Position numbers and translations under genes: made by a program. Positions 1 through 13,561 of a DNA stretch of 64,000 nt are shown piece after piece. Below the pieces are notes generated by a model that was not told the origin of the DNA, made no database searches, and saw only the letters and a list, made by a program, of their open reading frames with translations. Numbering within the stretch: the stretch's first letter is position 1; each line of letters begins with the position of its first letter. The stretch is from Ptiloglossa arizonensis (lineage: Eukaryota; Arthropoda; Insecta; Hymenoptera; Colletidae): assembly GCF_051014685.1 (NCBI RefSeq), contig NC_135049.1, forward strand, positions 33,311,531 to 33,375,530, written 5' to 3'.

Positions 1-202
1 AGGTATGTATTCAGATTCCAAAAGCTCGACCGCTGTTACTTTCGAGTCATGCTAAAGGCATTTATATATCACATCGATTAAAATTCGTGGTAGTGATACA
101 ACTTTATTATCATCCTCTATAGACGATAAAGTTGCAGGAAAATAAATGTTTGGTTTTAGATTAGTTATCACATTCAGTTTGACACACTGTGAACAAATAT
201 AG
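1..202 (-). pseudogene. decayed duplicate of Mps1 last-exon sequence
   Basis: This stretch is a clear but degenerate copy of the interior of the last coding exon of Mps1 (source about 3803-4010). The same word order is present almost throughout, for example 'aaaagctcgacc', 'gttgcaggaaaat' and 'aatgtttggtttt'. Many differences are G-to-A or C-to-T, and a few bases are missing near 35-40, which breaks the frame. Only the kinase C-lobe part is present, with no intron or neighbouring exon, so it cannot encode a kinase. Weak similarity may continue to about 265. The copy begins at the window edge and may extend to the left. It is in the same orientation as the intact gene. I infer a small local duplication that decayed without selection. 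Confidence 0.85.
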
Positions 203-725
203 TACAATTAGAACTTGATGGAAAATAAGTTAAATAATCATATTTCTTGTTGTACAAAATACTCATATACTTTTTAATATAGTGACACTACATTACATTA
301 GTAATAGAATTACATATAATTAGATTTTAAAAAATTACGGAATATATTATGTTTGTTATATTCAAACCGGATGTTAAACAATCTAAAAACTTGGGTACAA
401 TATGCTAATTATTAAATCTAATATTTTACTGCGTGAAAGAGACTATATTTGTACAGAATGAATTTGTAAAAATATAATAAAAATAGTAAGATATTAAATA
501 GTAATTATGAATAGCAAACTTTTTACATTATAAACATCAATTAATACCAGCATACAAAATAAGATTATTTTTGTCATTGCTACCTATGTTTATTTATATA
601 ATATAGTTATTATATACATTGTATAATTAAATAATGTGTAAGACATAAAATCATGAAATGTTTAAATGTAAAAATTACTGTTACCGATGTTATTGTACTT
701 ATATTTAACATTAAATCTTAATTAA
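203..725. other. AT-rich spacer and UBL5 3' flank
   Basis: No gene was recognised. A TTTATT on the plus strand at 589-594 reads AATAAA on the minus strand and is a candidate poly(A) signal for UBL5. Confidence 0.5.
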
Positions 726-1032
726 TTATTGGTAATAAAGCTCTAAATTCATGCCATCATGAATTTCATCTGAATTGTTAAGTTAATGAAAATGTACTAA
801 GAATTATCCGATATTGCATGACAATATAAATGTGCATTCAATCTTAAAGGATACAATCTTGCAGTTTTATGTGATCTTTAAAAATGGTATACCACTTCTT
901 TAAAACAATCTTTTCCCAATGTGTTCCAGTTTGGGCAGCTATTAATTTCTTTAAATCACCTATAGTGTCATCTGGATTACATTTAACTCTAACCTTTTTC
1001 CCAAGACGATCATTGCATGTTATTTCTAACAT
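726..1032 (-). CDS. UBL5: ubiquitin-like protein 5 (Hub1/UBL5), two coding exons
   Basis: Encodes the 73-residue ubiquitin-fold protein Hub1/UBL5, a non-conjugated modifier that binds spliceosomal proteins such as Snu66/SART1 and tunes splice-site use (known for the family). Exon 1 is 1032-855 and exon 2 is 769-726. The joined product has exactly the family length and ends in the typical Tyr-Tyr-Gln. It starts [13 protein letters not shown], nearly identical to animal homologues, and has no C-terminal diglycine. The two exons are separated by an 85-nt intron of minor-class type (separate entry). Without splicing, the frame ends three codons after the junction. A 5'UTR intron is likely: a GTAAGT donor at about 1464 and an acceptor ending at 1046, just before the ATG. 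Confidence 0.95.
770..854 (-). other. U12-type (minor spliceosome) intron in UBL5
   Basis: The intron begins GTATCCTTT, an exact match to the U12-class 5' splice-site consensus. It carries TTTTCATTAACT (minus strand, 792-781), which differs by one base from the U12 branch-site consensus TTTTCCTTAACT. The likely branch A (783) is 13 nt from the terminal AG at 770, within the short spacing typical of minor introns. There is no polypyrimidine tract next to the AG, also typical. The intron splits the Tyr59 codon after its first base. The assignment rests on sequence match only. Confidence 0.9.
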
Positions 1033-1044
1033 TTTTTTGTTTTA

Positions 1045-1847
1045 ACTAAATATGAAAAACAAAGGTTCATTTAAAATAACACTACAGTGAAATACAATTG
1101 ACATCTACAGCACTTTTTTTCAGACATTTAATAAATTAAAATATAATTTAATACATTTTCTGATTCTATTACATGACTTGTATTACGACTGATGCATGAA
1201 ACCTTACATCAATAGAAAATTCTTACACACAACAATAAAATTTCAATTGATATTTAACACCAATTTTTGGTGTGTAATTACGCGATCAAATTTGCTCTTT
1301 TAACATATAAAGTATTATCAAATTTATAGGTTATGAGCAATAAATATCAATCGTTCAGATAACTATGCTTTTAGTTATATGACATATACTTTACAAAAAA
1401 TGATCTTTCAATATACTTAACACTGTTTACTTATGAATGCAATGATGATGTGCAATATTTACTTACCGCGTATTCTTATATAGAAAGTACTAAAAAAAAT
1501 AAATCTTCGTAGTGTATTCTCTTGTGGACAAACAGCACACGTCGGTTTGACTTGATAGTAAAGGAACTTCAAAATTATGTACAATATATGTTTCGATACG
1601 GCAAATTTTACAAAATTCAAAACGTTAACCGAATGAGTAAAGTAATCCAAATATCGTGGACGATACAACTTATCGATTTCTTTAACAACCGATAAAATCA
1701 GCACACGGTCTTTCTATTGTGGATTCTAAAATATTTAAAACTTAATAAATACACAATAGTTACCAGAAGTAATAAAAATACGAAAACCCATTCTTGATGT
1801 TTTTTAATATCTGTCTCCTGCCATTACCAAATTCTCCGTACACGGTC
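1045..1847. promoter_or_regulatory. divergent UBL5 / NOC4 promoter region
   Basis: Holds the UBL5 5'UTR intron (about 1046-1464), a candidate untranslated first exon upstream of the GTAAGT at 1464, and the 5' flank of NOC4. The two genes are head to head, so a shared bidirectional promoter around 1700-1800 is likely. No TATA box was recognised. Short open frames here have no family similarity that I can see. Confidence 0.5.
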
Positions 1848-3217
1848 ATGGCAAACGCTGCAGACCTTCCCAGCGCTTTCTCCGGCCAAAATATGTCATT
1901 GAAACATTTAAGACAAAAGGCACACGAGTTTCTGGCGTCGAAGAAACACACGAACAATTTAGTAGACACACTAGCCCAACGGGATGTAAGTGCGAGCTCT
2001 AAAATCATATGAAATCGACAAATATATCAACTTTCCGAGGTTATGTCGTTTAATAAAATTCCTGATCACCCTTCATCAGGAATCTACTTCGTCCTGCTTA
2101 CTTACAATAGAAACAATATTCGTCGAGGTTTTAAGAAGGGGTGATATGTATCTTGAAAGCACGATAACACTTACGATTTCAGGTACGTTTAAATATTTCA
2201 GTATTTCAATATTGTTTAACAACATGCATGGGTCTGTGAGTTTGTTGATTTAAATTGCATTACAAACATTTTACAAATTTCCATTTTGTGAAAATCTCTG
2301 GTTGGGCACAAAATTTAAGCACCAAGATGAGACGTGTAGTGTTTTGGTTTTGTAAATATTTAGAAATATAAAATAGCTTTTTCATAAGACATGTAAAACA
2401 GAGCCAAGTCCAGAAGCAAGATACATCAACTGGTTGAGGAACTGTTATGAAGAAATATGGGAAAAGATACTTCTATCGATAGAAAAATGTCGACCCGCTA
2501 TTCAGTTACAAGCTCTTACAACCTCCATAAAGCTTATGGCGGAAGAAGGCAAGAATCCACTGGAACCAATTGGTAACTTAGGATATTACTTTCCTCTTCA
2601 TCGATTGAAACCGATTGTGAACAGTTTACTTTCACCGGAAAAGGACAATGCTAGTTTAATATCTAGATTCCAAGAAATTATAGAGTATCCTGATGCACTT
2701 TATTATACTTGGAAATGTCTTCCCTCTCTTACTCCAAAAAGGCAGCCACCTGAAATTTATATAAAAAATTTACTCGAACTTATACACAAATTACCATTAC
2801 CAGTTTTTCCAAAGGAAACTGAAGGTATAAATTAACAAAATCTAACTATTGTAAGTTAAATGATTTGTACGGAATCAAATATGTAATGCATATGATTTAC
2901 ATTTTAGAATACAAAATATCTAAAGATAAAAATTTCTTATGTGGTCCACCACAAGGTAAGAGAAAACATTTTCTATTGTCTTTTTTTTTATACTTATACC
3001 TATATAGTATTATTTTTTATATTTTGTTTTCCTAGACAGTAAAAATTTTGTATGGGATCAAGCAGGAGCTAGACGTGCACTGAATAAAGTCTGGAGATGT
3101 GTTATGCTTTGGGAATTACCACCACAATTGCATAGACAGTTATTAGTAGTTCTTTTAGAACGAGTAATGACACATTTAGAAAAGACTGTTCTACTAACAG
3201 ATTTTGTAGATATGTAG
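1848..3217 (+). CDS. NOC4L: NOC4-like nucleolar complex protein, C-terminally truncated
   Basis: N-terminal half of Noc4/NOC4L, a nucleolar factor that partners Nop14 in 40S subunit maturation (family knowledge). Five exons fit with clean splice sites and phases: 1848-1985, 2080-2182, 2402-2824, 2908-2955 and 3036-3217, giving 297 residues. Recognisable parts are the N-terminal helical region, the PLEP...NYYFP-like stretch, and LLSPEKD...LISRFQEIIEYPDA, which aligns with human NOC4L. The last exon reads ...PPQLHRQLLVVLLERVMTHLEKTVLLTDFVDM and then stops. Family members continue here for about 200 more residues, including the core of the CBF/NOC domain, and nothing resembling it lies before Mps1. 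A repeated GTAGATAT sits at the break. An AATAAA occurs at 3332-3337. Either a broken gene or a lost 3' half; the upstream splice sites and frame are intact. Confidence 0.8.
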
Positions 3218-3679
3218 ATATGTATTTGTAGATATCCAATCATTTGACTATCTAGCACAATAGTTACTCGTGAATACTGTCAATTCAGTTAATAGCTTAA
3301 TTGAAGTCATTTGTATACATAAATGTGTGCTAATAAAATTGAAGTTATTTAATTTAATAGACTATCCATGTCTCGTTTGTAACGCAATATCTACTTGGCG
3401 AATATCGTACAGGTAAGCATAAGTGGATTCTGTAATTCAGCTACATCATGATACAATCTTATATTTTAAAACAGTATTTAAATAATCCCGTATTTTACTA
3501 TAATACACTTAAATAAGCATTATTATCGATTGTTATGTATAGAAGAACTTATGTACATAAATAAAAGTGATTAATCCAGATAGCATTATGTATATCGTGC
3601 GTTTTCCAAAGCCTAGAACATCAAAATAATTAGAAATAATTATTTTTTTTATTGTGTGAAAAAGATAAATGAAGTTTAC
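3218..3679. other. spacer between truncated NOC4 and Mps1
   Basis: Contains an AATAAA at 3332-3337 in the NOC4 direction. I searched for the missing NOC4 C-terminal exons in all forward frames and saw none. The two genes converge here. Confidence 0.5.
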
Positions 3680-6502
3680 TTAGTTAAATTCACCAACCTG
3701 CATGAATTCTCGCCATTCAGCCTCATTTAATGCATGTTTCATTTTCATCAAAATATTTGCTGGAATATTGGGAATTGATGTTAACATGCATTCTTGCTTT
3801 GTAGGTACGTATTCAACTTGCAAAAGCTCGACCACTGTTGGCCGTGCTTTCGGGTCATGCTGAAGGCATTTACGCATCACATCAATTAAAATTGGTGGTG
3901 GTGGTACAACTGTATTATCACCCTCTACTGACGACAAAGTTGCAGGAAAATGAATGTTTGGTTTTGGATTAGTTATCGCATTCACTTTGGCCCACTGTGA
4001 ACGAATATGGTGAAATGGTGTGCGACCATACACTAAACTGTACAAAATACATCCTAAAGACCAGACATCGGACTTAAAAGTAATCTGTGAAATAAACATT
4101 TGTACTGTTACTTTGTACATTCTTATTTTTTTCAAATCTACAGACTCTATTTTTTATACTTTATATTTGACATTCTGTGAAGGCGAATCTGAATTTCCAC
4201 CAGTGTCCATTAGTGCTTCTGGACTAATATAATTTAAAGTTCCAATTGGACAGTTTTTTACAACAGATGTCATATCAGCATTTACACTAGAAGCAATTCC
4301 AAAATCTATAAGCTTTAATCTTCCTCGCACTAATAAAAAGTTTGCAGGTTTCAAGTCTGAATGAATTACTCCTGAAAATATGTGAACATAAAATACAATT
4401 ATTTATATAAAAATATTATTTATCAAGAGTAACAAATAATTTTCATTTATTAAGATATTTACCATTATCATGTATATGTTTAACAGCTGTCAACATTTCT
4501 GTCCAATAATAAAGAATCATTGTAAGAGAAATTTGTTTCTCCTGCGACATAGTTTTTAGAAGGCGACTAAGATCAGTATCTCCCATTTCCATTACCACAA
4601 AAACCATGGGATATTTAATTTCACTAAGGCAAAAAGCTTGAATGTAAAAATCAGTACATATATGTACATTAAATATGTATTTGTTAAATAATTTCTTACT
4701 AATCAAACATTTTAACAATACATGGTGCTTGTAATTTATGTAGCATTGAAATTTCCTCTAAACAACCTTGTGCAGAATTCTTGTCCATACGGTCAAGATT
4801 GACACACTTAATAGCACATAATTCAAAAGAAGATAAGTCTTGCACTCTTAAAACTTCTCCACTCATACCTTGACCAAGTATACCTAAAATTAAATATTTC
4901 TTTCCTTTTACAAAAAGAGTTCTAGTCTGTTTTAATTTGGAAATATTAGATGGCATCAAAAATTGTACATTTGATGCATTATCTACAACTCTTTTTGGTT
5001 TTTGTGATTGGTTGTGATTATTATCCATTCCATACTGATTTTGAGAATCATTACATACTAATTTCAAGATTTCTTTATTCTTTTTTTTCAAATGAGCAGT
5101 ATGTTTGTTATCTGGTACTTTATTTTGTGGTAGTGTCTCTTTATCTGTCAATACATTCTCTTCCTTTGGGTAACTATTTTCTTTTAATTGTTCATTAGTG
5201 TCTGATTCTAATTGTACAGCACTTTCCGATGCTTCAAATATTTGTTTAGCTATTCTTGTGCTGTTACTTAAATTTTTACTAGATAATTTATTTTGATTGT
5301 TTGGCACTTCTTCATTTACTTTGGAAAGTTGAAAACCTTTTAACAATCGCTTAGTCGAAGTATTATTGTGTGTGAAACTTCCTGTGTCTGCTAAAGGTTG
5401 TCTTACTTTGCCTTCTGTATTTGAATACCTAGAATGAAATATTTATTTAAATAAAAGATTATAGTATATACACACACATTTGTATTATATACCTTGGAGT
5501 CTCGTGTTTTACTATGTTTGGTGTAAAATAAATGGAATCTTTTGGAGTTTGCACAGCATCCTTAATATTAATAGTCTTATTTTGCAGTGGTGTTTGTTTT
5601 GTACTATTTTGAGACGAATGAGATGAAACTGTCACTGGAGTTAATCTAGGATTCTTTGATATATCAAATAATTTGTTTTGTGGTGTTTGAGCAATATTTC
5701 TACGGGAGAAACATGGTTCTGGATGTGAAGAATTGAATTGTGCATGTTTCAAAGGTGTTTGCAACAACAAATGATCAACAGAAGTTAATAATGACTCAAT
5801 ATTTGATGTCAGTAATTTATTAGAAGAAATATTTTCATGATACAACTTTTCTTCACCTACAATTGACTTTGATTCTAATATATCTACTTTCATGTTTGTA
5901 CTCTGCAAATTATTACTAGGAAATTGCGACACATTTTCAAAACGTTGAGAACCACATATATGTGATTCAAAGTCATTGTTACTTGCTTTATAAGTATTAT
6001 GTTGACCTGTAGATTGAAAATAACTTTTATGTGCTTGCTTTTCATTCAATTGCTTTTCAATGTCTATATCAGTGATATGCTTATCTTTGTGCTCATTTTG
6101 AGAATTTTTCTCATGTGAACAAGTTTTTTCACAATTTAATTGCACATGATTTAATTGCTCAGACTTTATATTTTTTTCGCTTTTTATGTTATGTTTTTCC
6201 TCATTAATTTTTGAAGACTGTTGGGGTATACTGATACCATCAACTTTAACCATTGACCACTGATCACCAATTTCAAAATTAATAAACGATACTTTACTGC
6301 TATCTTCTGGTAAAGGTTGAAGATCGTCAGAATCTGATTCAGTATCAAAATCATCTGGTTTTTCTTCACTTTCATCATCGTCACTTTCACAAAAAATTAA
6401 TTCTTTTACGCGTATTGGTTGAAATTTTGGACGTGTGTTTGTATGGTCCTGACAATCCATGCTACTCAATATTTGTCTACCATTTGTCGAAAGATTTGAC
6501 AT
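3680..6502 (-). CDS. Mps1: dual-specificity kinase Mps1/TTK (spindle checkpoint)
   Basis: Monopolar spindle 1 kinase, which activates the spindle-assembly checkpoint at kinetochores. Five coding exons: 6502-5493, 5428-4700, 4623-4463, 4371-4160 and 4084-3680, giving 838 residues (human TTK is 857). The first roughly 510 residues are low-complexity and rich in Ser, Asn and Gln, with an acidic patch near the start. The kinase domain covers about 512-790: glycine loop [11 protein letters not shown] lysine, the Mps1-specific catalytic motif HSDLKPANF (HSD instead of HRD), DFG, and [10 protein letters not shown] where PPEA is usual. I chose ATG 6502 (MSNLSTNG) because the in-frame extension upstream is hydrophobic and looks like noncoding sequence. 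The short tail after the C-lobe is typical. Part of the last exon is duplicated at 1-202. Confidence 0.95.
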
Positions 6503-8515
6503 TCTTGAAAAAAGTAAACAATTCACACTAATTAACAAAGTAAAAATATAACTCAAACATGTATGATACAAATCACACCAATATATCAAACTTAGTTAAA
6601 AAAAGCAATTGTAAAATATCTGACAATTTCTTTTTCTATTAAAACTATTAAAAACTCTTGAGAATTATATAGCCTTTGTTGTTCCGAAAGCATTGTCAAA
6701 CTTGTAATCATCACTTCAACTTTGACACTAAACGTAGAATTTCAACATAAACCAATAGACACGTAATATACATTGTATTAAATATTATAAACAATACTTA
6801 TTTTTTCTACAGAACTTTAGTAGAAACACAAAGTTTACTTTTATAATTCTGAACTGTTTGATTTATATTGTACTGGTTTTCCGTTTGCGACATTTAATTC
6901 AAATTCCAAAGATGCATGTGATTGGATAACTTCTGTGTTGCAGAACGCAACTCTATATAACTAGGGACATTTATAGAATTGTGTCAGAGGTTTCGGCGCA
7001 TATCTCAAATCACACAACGTTTTCATTTAATTTATTAAACGACAAATAAATAATTTAATATGTTAAGTTAATATTTTTTATCTTTTAATATCTTGCACAA
7101 TGTGTTATATTATATCGCATTAACGTATTCTTAATGAAAAACATTCTAGAGAAAACGTAAAAAATGACTAAAAAATAAGTATTATTTTTAACGTAAAATA
7201 CAACTTATTTATTAACATAAATTTTCTGAAAACTGTATACACTTAGATTTTACAGTTAAGCTTTATTTTACAAACGTTGTAAAAATTGGATTTTTGTCAT
7301 ATTTTTATTAAATATGTAAAAATTTTAACGAATATACTTAATATTAGTATATAATGATAAATTAAAATACATCGATGGAAATATATATTGAAATAACACG
7401 AAAATGTCCTTGTTTAGAAGTTTCTCAGAATTTAATATGCAATACAATGGAAAATATTGTCATTCTTTAACTTTTTTATGCAAATATTACTTTAAAATAA
7501 TGAATACCTTAATTTAAATTTTAAATACAATACTCGATAAAAAAAAGTAATAAGTTTAATGATACATAACTTATTTGATTTAATACAAACAACAATTTTG
7601 AACATTTATAGTAACTGTAATACAAAAACAATTGTATTAATGATTTCTATTTTTCTATATTAAAATATACACTGCCTATGTTAGATACATATCATATTCA
7701 GAAAATGTATGGAATTTCTTTTCTGGTCACTAAACGTTGCACATAAGTCCTCCAAGACCTGCGATAGAAAACAAGATTTTACAGAATAGTATGCAGTCTT
7801 TACTTTTAAACTTACTCCATATTTCGTTCATCTGAGCTTTATTAAGATAAATCATGTATAAATAAATTGCTTCTTTTATAGTTTATGTTCATATTATTTC
7901 ATAGTTAAATTAAATTATATTTAACGAATTATCAATTCATATGTCGTTTCCTCTGTTTGAAAAGTAAATCAGGATCTGATGCTACCTGTTCCTCTATTTC
8001 GCGATCAATCCTCAACTGTGATCTTCCTTGCGCATAGGAACTACTAGGCAGCAATCCCGGAGATGCAAAACTCGTCTAAAGAAATATATTCTATTTACGA
8101 TTCTCGTCTGCTCCCTTACACACTAGTAATTATTCTAAGTATGCATTTCATCTTCTGCTTTAATGGACAAGAATTGATGTAACGATACACTTGTGATTTT
8201 CAAGACGAAAAAAAAATTGTTACTAAAATTGAAATAAAGATGAGCACGGCGCTTAACGAGCATTAAAAATTTGATATATCACTCTTCAATCTTTTCGGCA
8301 TACTATAAATACCGTGGAAAAATCCGAAAAGTATAGAGTGTCGCGCTTAATCTCGCAAACGATCGATGGTAAACGAAACGATTAGTGTTTCAGCGCCTTG
8401 CTAAGATGTATAAAGAGCGATATAAAAAATAATATTTTATTTAATCCTTAGGGACGAAATTAGGAATTGTATTATGTTTAATGAAAAAAATGTTCTAGAC
8501 TATGTTGTAATGCTC
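6503..8515. other. AT-rich spacer, Mps1 5' flank and CkIIbeta 3' region
   Basis: About 2 kb of mostly AT-rich DNA. It should hold the Mps1 promoter near 6503-6700 and the 3'UTR of CkIIbeta. Apart from the exon-like segment at 7932-8075 (separate entry), I see no gene. Confidence 0.5.
7932..8075 (-). other. exon-like open segment, possible alternative 3' exon of CkIIbeta
   Basis: Read on the minus strand, a good acceptor (pyrimidine-rich tract ending TTTAG at 8076) is followed by 47 open codons of plausible composition: charged, with LRIDREIEEQ and LLFKQRKRH, then a stop at 7932. The base composition is less AT-rich than its surroundings. The phase does not match the end of CkIIbeta exon 3 (phase 2): joining that exon here shifts to another frame ending in about 19 codons. 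An internal GTAGCA and an acceptor ending at about 7757 could extend it. It could be a terminal exon of CkIIbeta, part of an unrecognised small gene, or chance. Confidence 0.3.
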
Positions 8516-11123
<2,608 letters not shown>

Positions 11124-11891
11124 ATGTATTTTTTCCAGATGCATATGTGGTTTTGGTTTGGTAACAATTTAGGTAGTTTCCTTTTACCAGGGTATAATGT
11201 TATTACAACTTCAAGCTTTCTTTGCACCTGTTTGGGTTTAACTGCGCTTGCAATATTATATGAGGGTATGAAAATTTTGCAAATTAAAATACAGCAAAAT
11301 ACTATGGTCCTTGTACAAAATCAAATGGGTAGAACATCAGAGAATTCTTCCTTATTATCAAAAATATCTTCAAAGTCAGTTGCAACACGTTCTTCTTTAC
11401 GTTGGTATGTAATATTTTATCACTTTTGTAAATTATAAAGGTAAATTTGTCTTGCTGTCATAAGTTGATATTATATATTATTTTGATAGTATACGTTGGT
11501 CCACTTGGACTTTTCAAGTATTTCATTGGTTTATACATACATTTCTTGGCTATATTTTAATGTTGGCTGTTATGACATATAATATATACATTAATATTGC
11601 TATTATATTGGGAGGATGTCTTGGATATTGGATATTCGGTCCTAAACTTATAAAACTTAACATGACACAATTTCATAACAGACAAAGGTTATTGGAATGT
11701 GACAAAGAATGTGCAGGTGAGAGTCAAAGTAACTTTCAATAGGCTTCTTATTGTTAGGTGTTTCATAGTATTTGCGGCAACTTATAGATAACATAGTAAG
11801 TCATCAAAGATCAGGATCAACAGTTTCTATTGTCGCAGAGCAATTAGTGACAGAAGCTACTGTTGAAGTGCACATGCCAAGAGATGCTTAA
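11124..11891 (+). CDS. SLC31/Ctr-family copper transporter (SLC31A2-like)
   Basis: Small three-pass copper transporter. Exons 11124-11404, 11490-11716 and 11788-11891 give 203 residues, or 198 if the ATG at 11139 is used. The second start, MHMWFWFG, resembles the N terminus of SLC31A2 (M-x-M). TM1 follows LLPGYN (CTCLGLTALAILYEGMKIL). TM2 contains the copper-coordinating MxxxM (MLAVM). TM3 has the small-residue packing motif in IILGGCLGYWIFG. There is no Met-rich extracellular N-terminal domain as in high-affinity Ctr1, so a vesicular or low-affinity role like SLC31A2 is more likely. The last exon encodes a Ser/Thr-rich cytosolic tail without a His-Cys-His end. An upstream exon cannot be excluded because acceptor-like CAG/TCAG sequences precede both candidate ATGs. 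Confidence 0.85.
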
Positions 11892-12187
11892 TGTAAACAT
11901 TGACATGTAAAAGTCTAGTACTAAGGATAGTAATTTACCATTATTGATATGTGAGCTATTTTATTTTATACACATATTGTATATAATTAGACTAATTGTT
12001 ATATAAAAATGAAATTAGGTAAAAAAAATGGTTTTTTGTTTGAATTGTGTAATATTTATGCTGATCTAACAGCAAACAAAATTAAATTAACTTGTCCATA
12101 TTTTATAATCACCTCTATAATGTATAAAAATATACATTCTATTTTCATTTCACAACTAAAAATAATTTTCCATATTATTTTTATATA

Positions 12188-13561
12188 TTATGTTTCAAGT
12201 AAGCGCCTGTAACATGAATTATTTTCATAGAAATAGTGATCGTATGCATTCAAGGTAGTAATGTGTGTTCCACATAGCCAGCAAAAGGAAGCTTTGCAAT
12301 AAATACATGTCATTTTGTTGCATCCATTAATTTTTACGATCATAGTTCGTCAATTTGGACAAGCTTTAGCATTTTTCTATAAATACAATGATTGCATTAT
12401 ATGACTGTTAACATTCTATAAATTAAATAATTACTATAGTTGTAATCAAATACATACCTTTAAATATTTTGTTGTTAAATTGTTTTCTACAACTATTTGT
12501 ATTTGTCTTGCGCCATATTTCCTTTTTGGCAATTCTTTTGTATATTTATCACCAATTTCATAATCTTCAATTAATTTTAGCATGTCACGTGATGCCATAG
12601 TACATGGCTGGACTCCGTGATTTACCTAATACAAAATTTATTAAATATATCTATTTACTTGCATTTGTTTGTCAAAATATACAATATGTACCTTGTAACA
12701 ATAAATGCAAAAGACATAGTCACATTTGTTGCAAATGGCTAATGCATCATCAGAATTCTTTATAAGAGGACATTTACATGAAATTTGAGGACAAGAAATT
12801 ATATCTTTCATAGTGTTCAATGTTATCTGCAGTAATAAATTTTCGTACTTTGGATATAACTCTGGACATAAATCTTTTATTTCTTCAATTGTTATACAAG
12901 AATGGCAACATAAGACAGGGCATGCTATATCAACTATAGTATTATCATTAATTTTTATCAACTATATCAACTATAGTATTATCATTTTTTGCAATAAATA
13001 TGATTACAATGTTTAAGTTTTATACAATTTATTCCCTTGTATTCTTCAAAACATATATTGCATTTGTAATAACACTTTTCAAATTCAAGTATACATTGCT
13101 GTTTATTATAATTTATTAAAAATTTGATTGGATCAAAAAATAATATATATAGCTCTGTAATCATTTTTAAATATTAAATTTAATTGATAATAATTTGACA
13201 AATTATAATGGGTCATACATAAAAATGAAATATCTAACATGTCTTTGATATTGAGAAAATGAAGAAGATCATGTTTTAAAAATTCAAACCATAGAAATAA
13301 TATTTCTTGCCTTTTATTATTTAACCATATCTCATCTAATTTCTGACAAATGAAAGATATTTGCCACGGAGAAAGCCACAACGTAATAATATAGAAATTC
13401 GGTGGGCTTTTAGCAGGATAATTATCACAAAATTGTATATATATTCTGATAGGTGGTAGATATTTTATAAAATGGTTAGCAGATAAATGAAATTCCAATT
13501 TTTCATTTTCTTCGTGAACATTTTTCAACTTAAGTAAACAGCTTTTCAACTTAAGTAACAA
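12188..13561 (-). pseudogene. decaying RNF14-like RBR E3 ubiquitin ligase
   Basis: Resembles RNF14/ARA54: an RWD domain (13550-13220), RING1 (13100-13020, CNICFEEYKG...CNHIYCKK), an IBR domain (12930-12690) and RING2 (12380-12200, GCNKMTC...FCWLC). Three lesions break it. First, a frameshift near 13140-13160 lies between the RWD part and RING1. Second, a 37-nt tandem duplication (25-bp copies at 12925-12949 and 12962-12986) puts stops right after RING1. Third, a TGA at 12352-12350 replaces the second zinc-ligand Cys of RING2, where CPxC is expected. Introns with good GT-AG signals remain (for example about 12381-12457 and 12627-12691), so this is not a processed copy. Zinc ligands elsewhere are well kept, which suggests recent decay of a real gene or of a duplicated copy. 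The whole locus is very AT-rich. Confidence 0.8.

Noticed and set aside
1459..1704. 81-codon minus-strand open frame upstream of UBL5
   Set aside because: No family similarity. It ends at a GTAAGT donor and fits better as the untranslated first exon and promoter side of UBL5.
11560..11742. Copper-transporter frame reading through past 11716
   Set aside because: A GTGAGA donor at 11717 and a good acceptor at 11787 join a third exon with a conserved-looking tail. The read-through is intronic.
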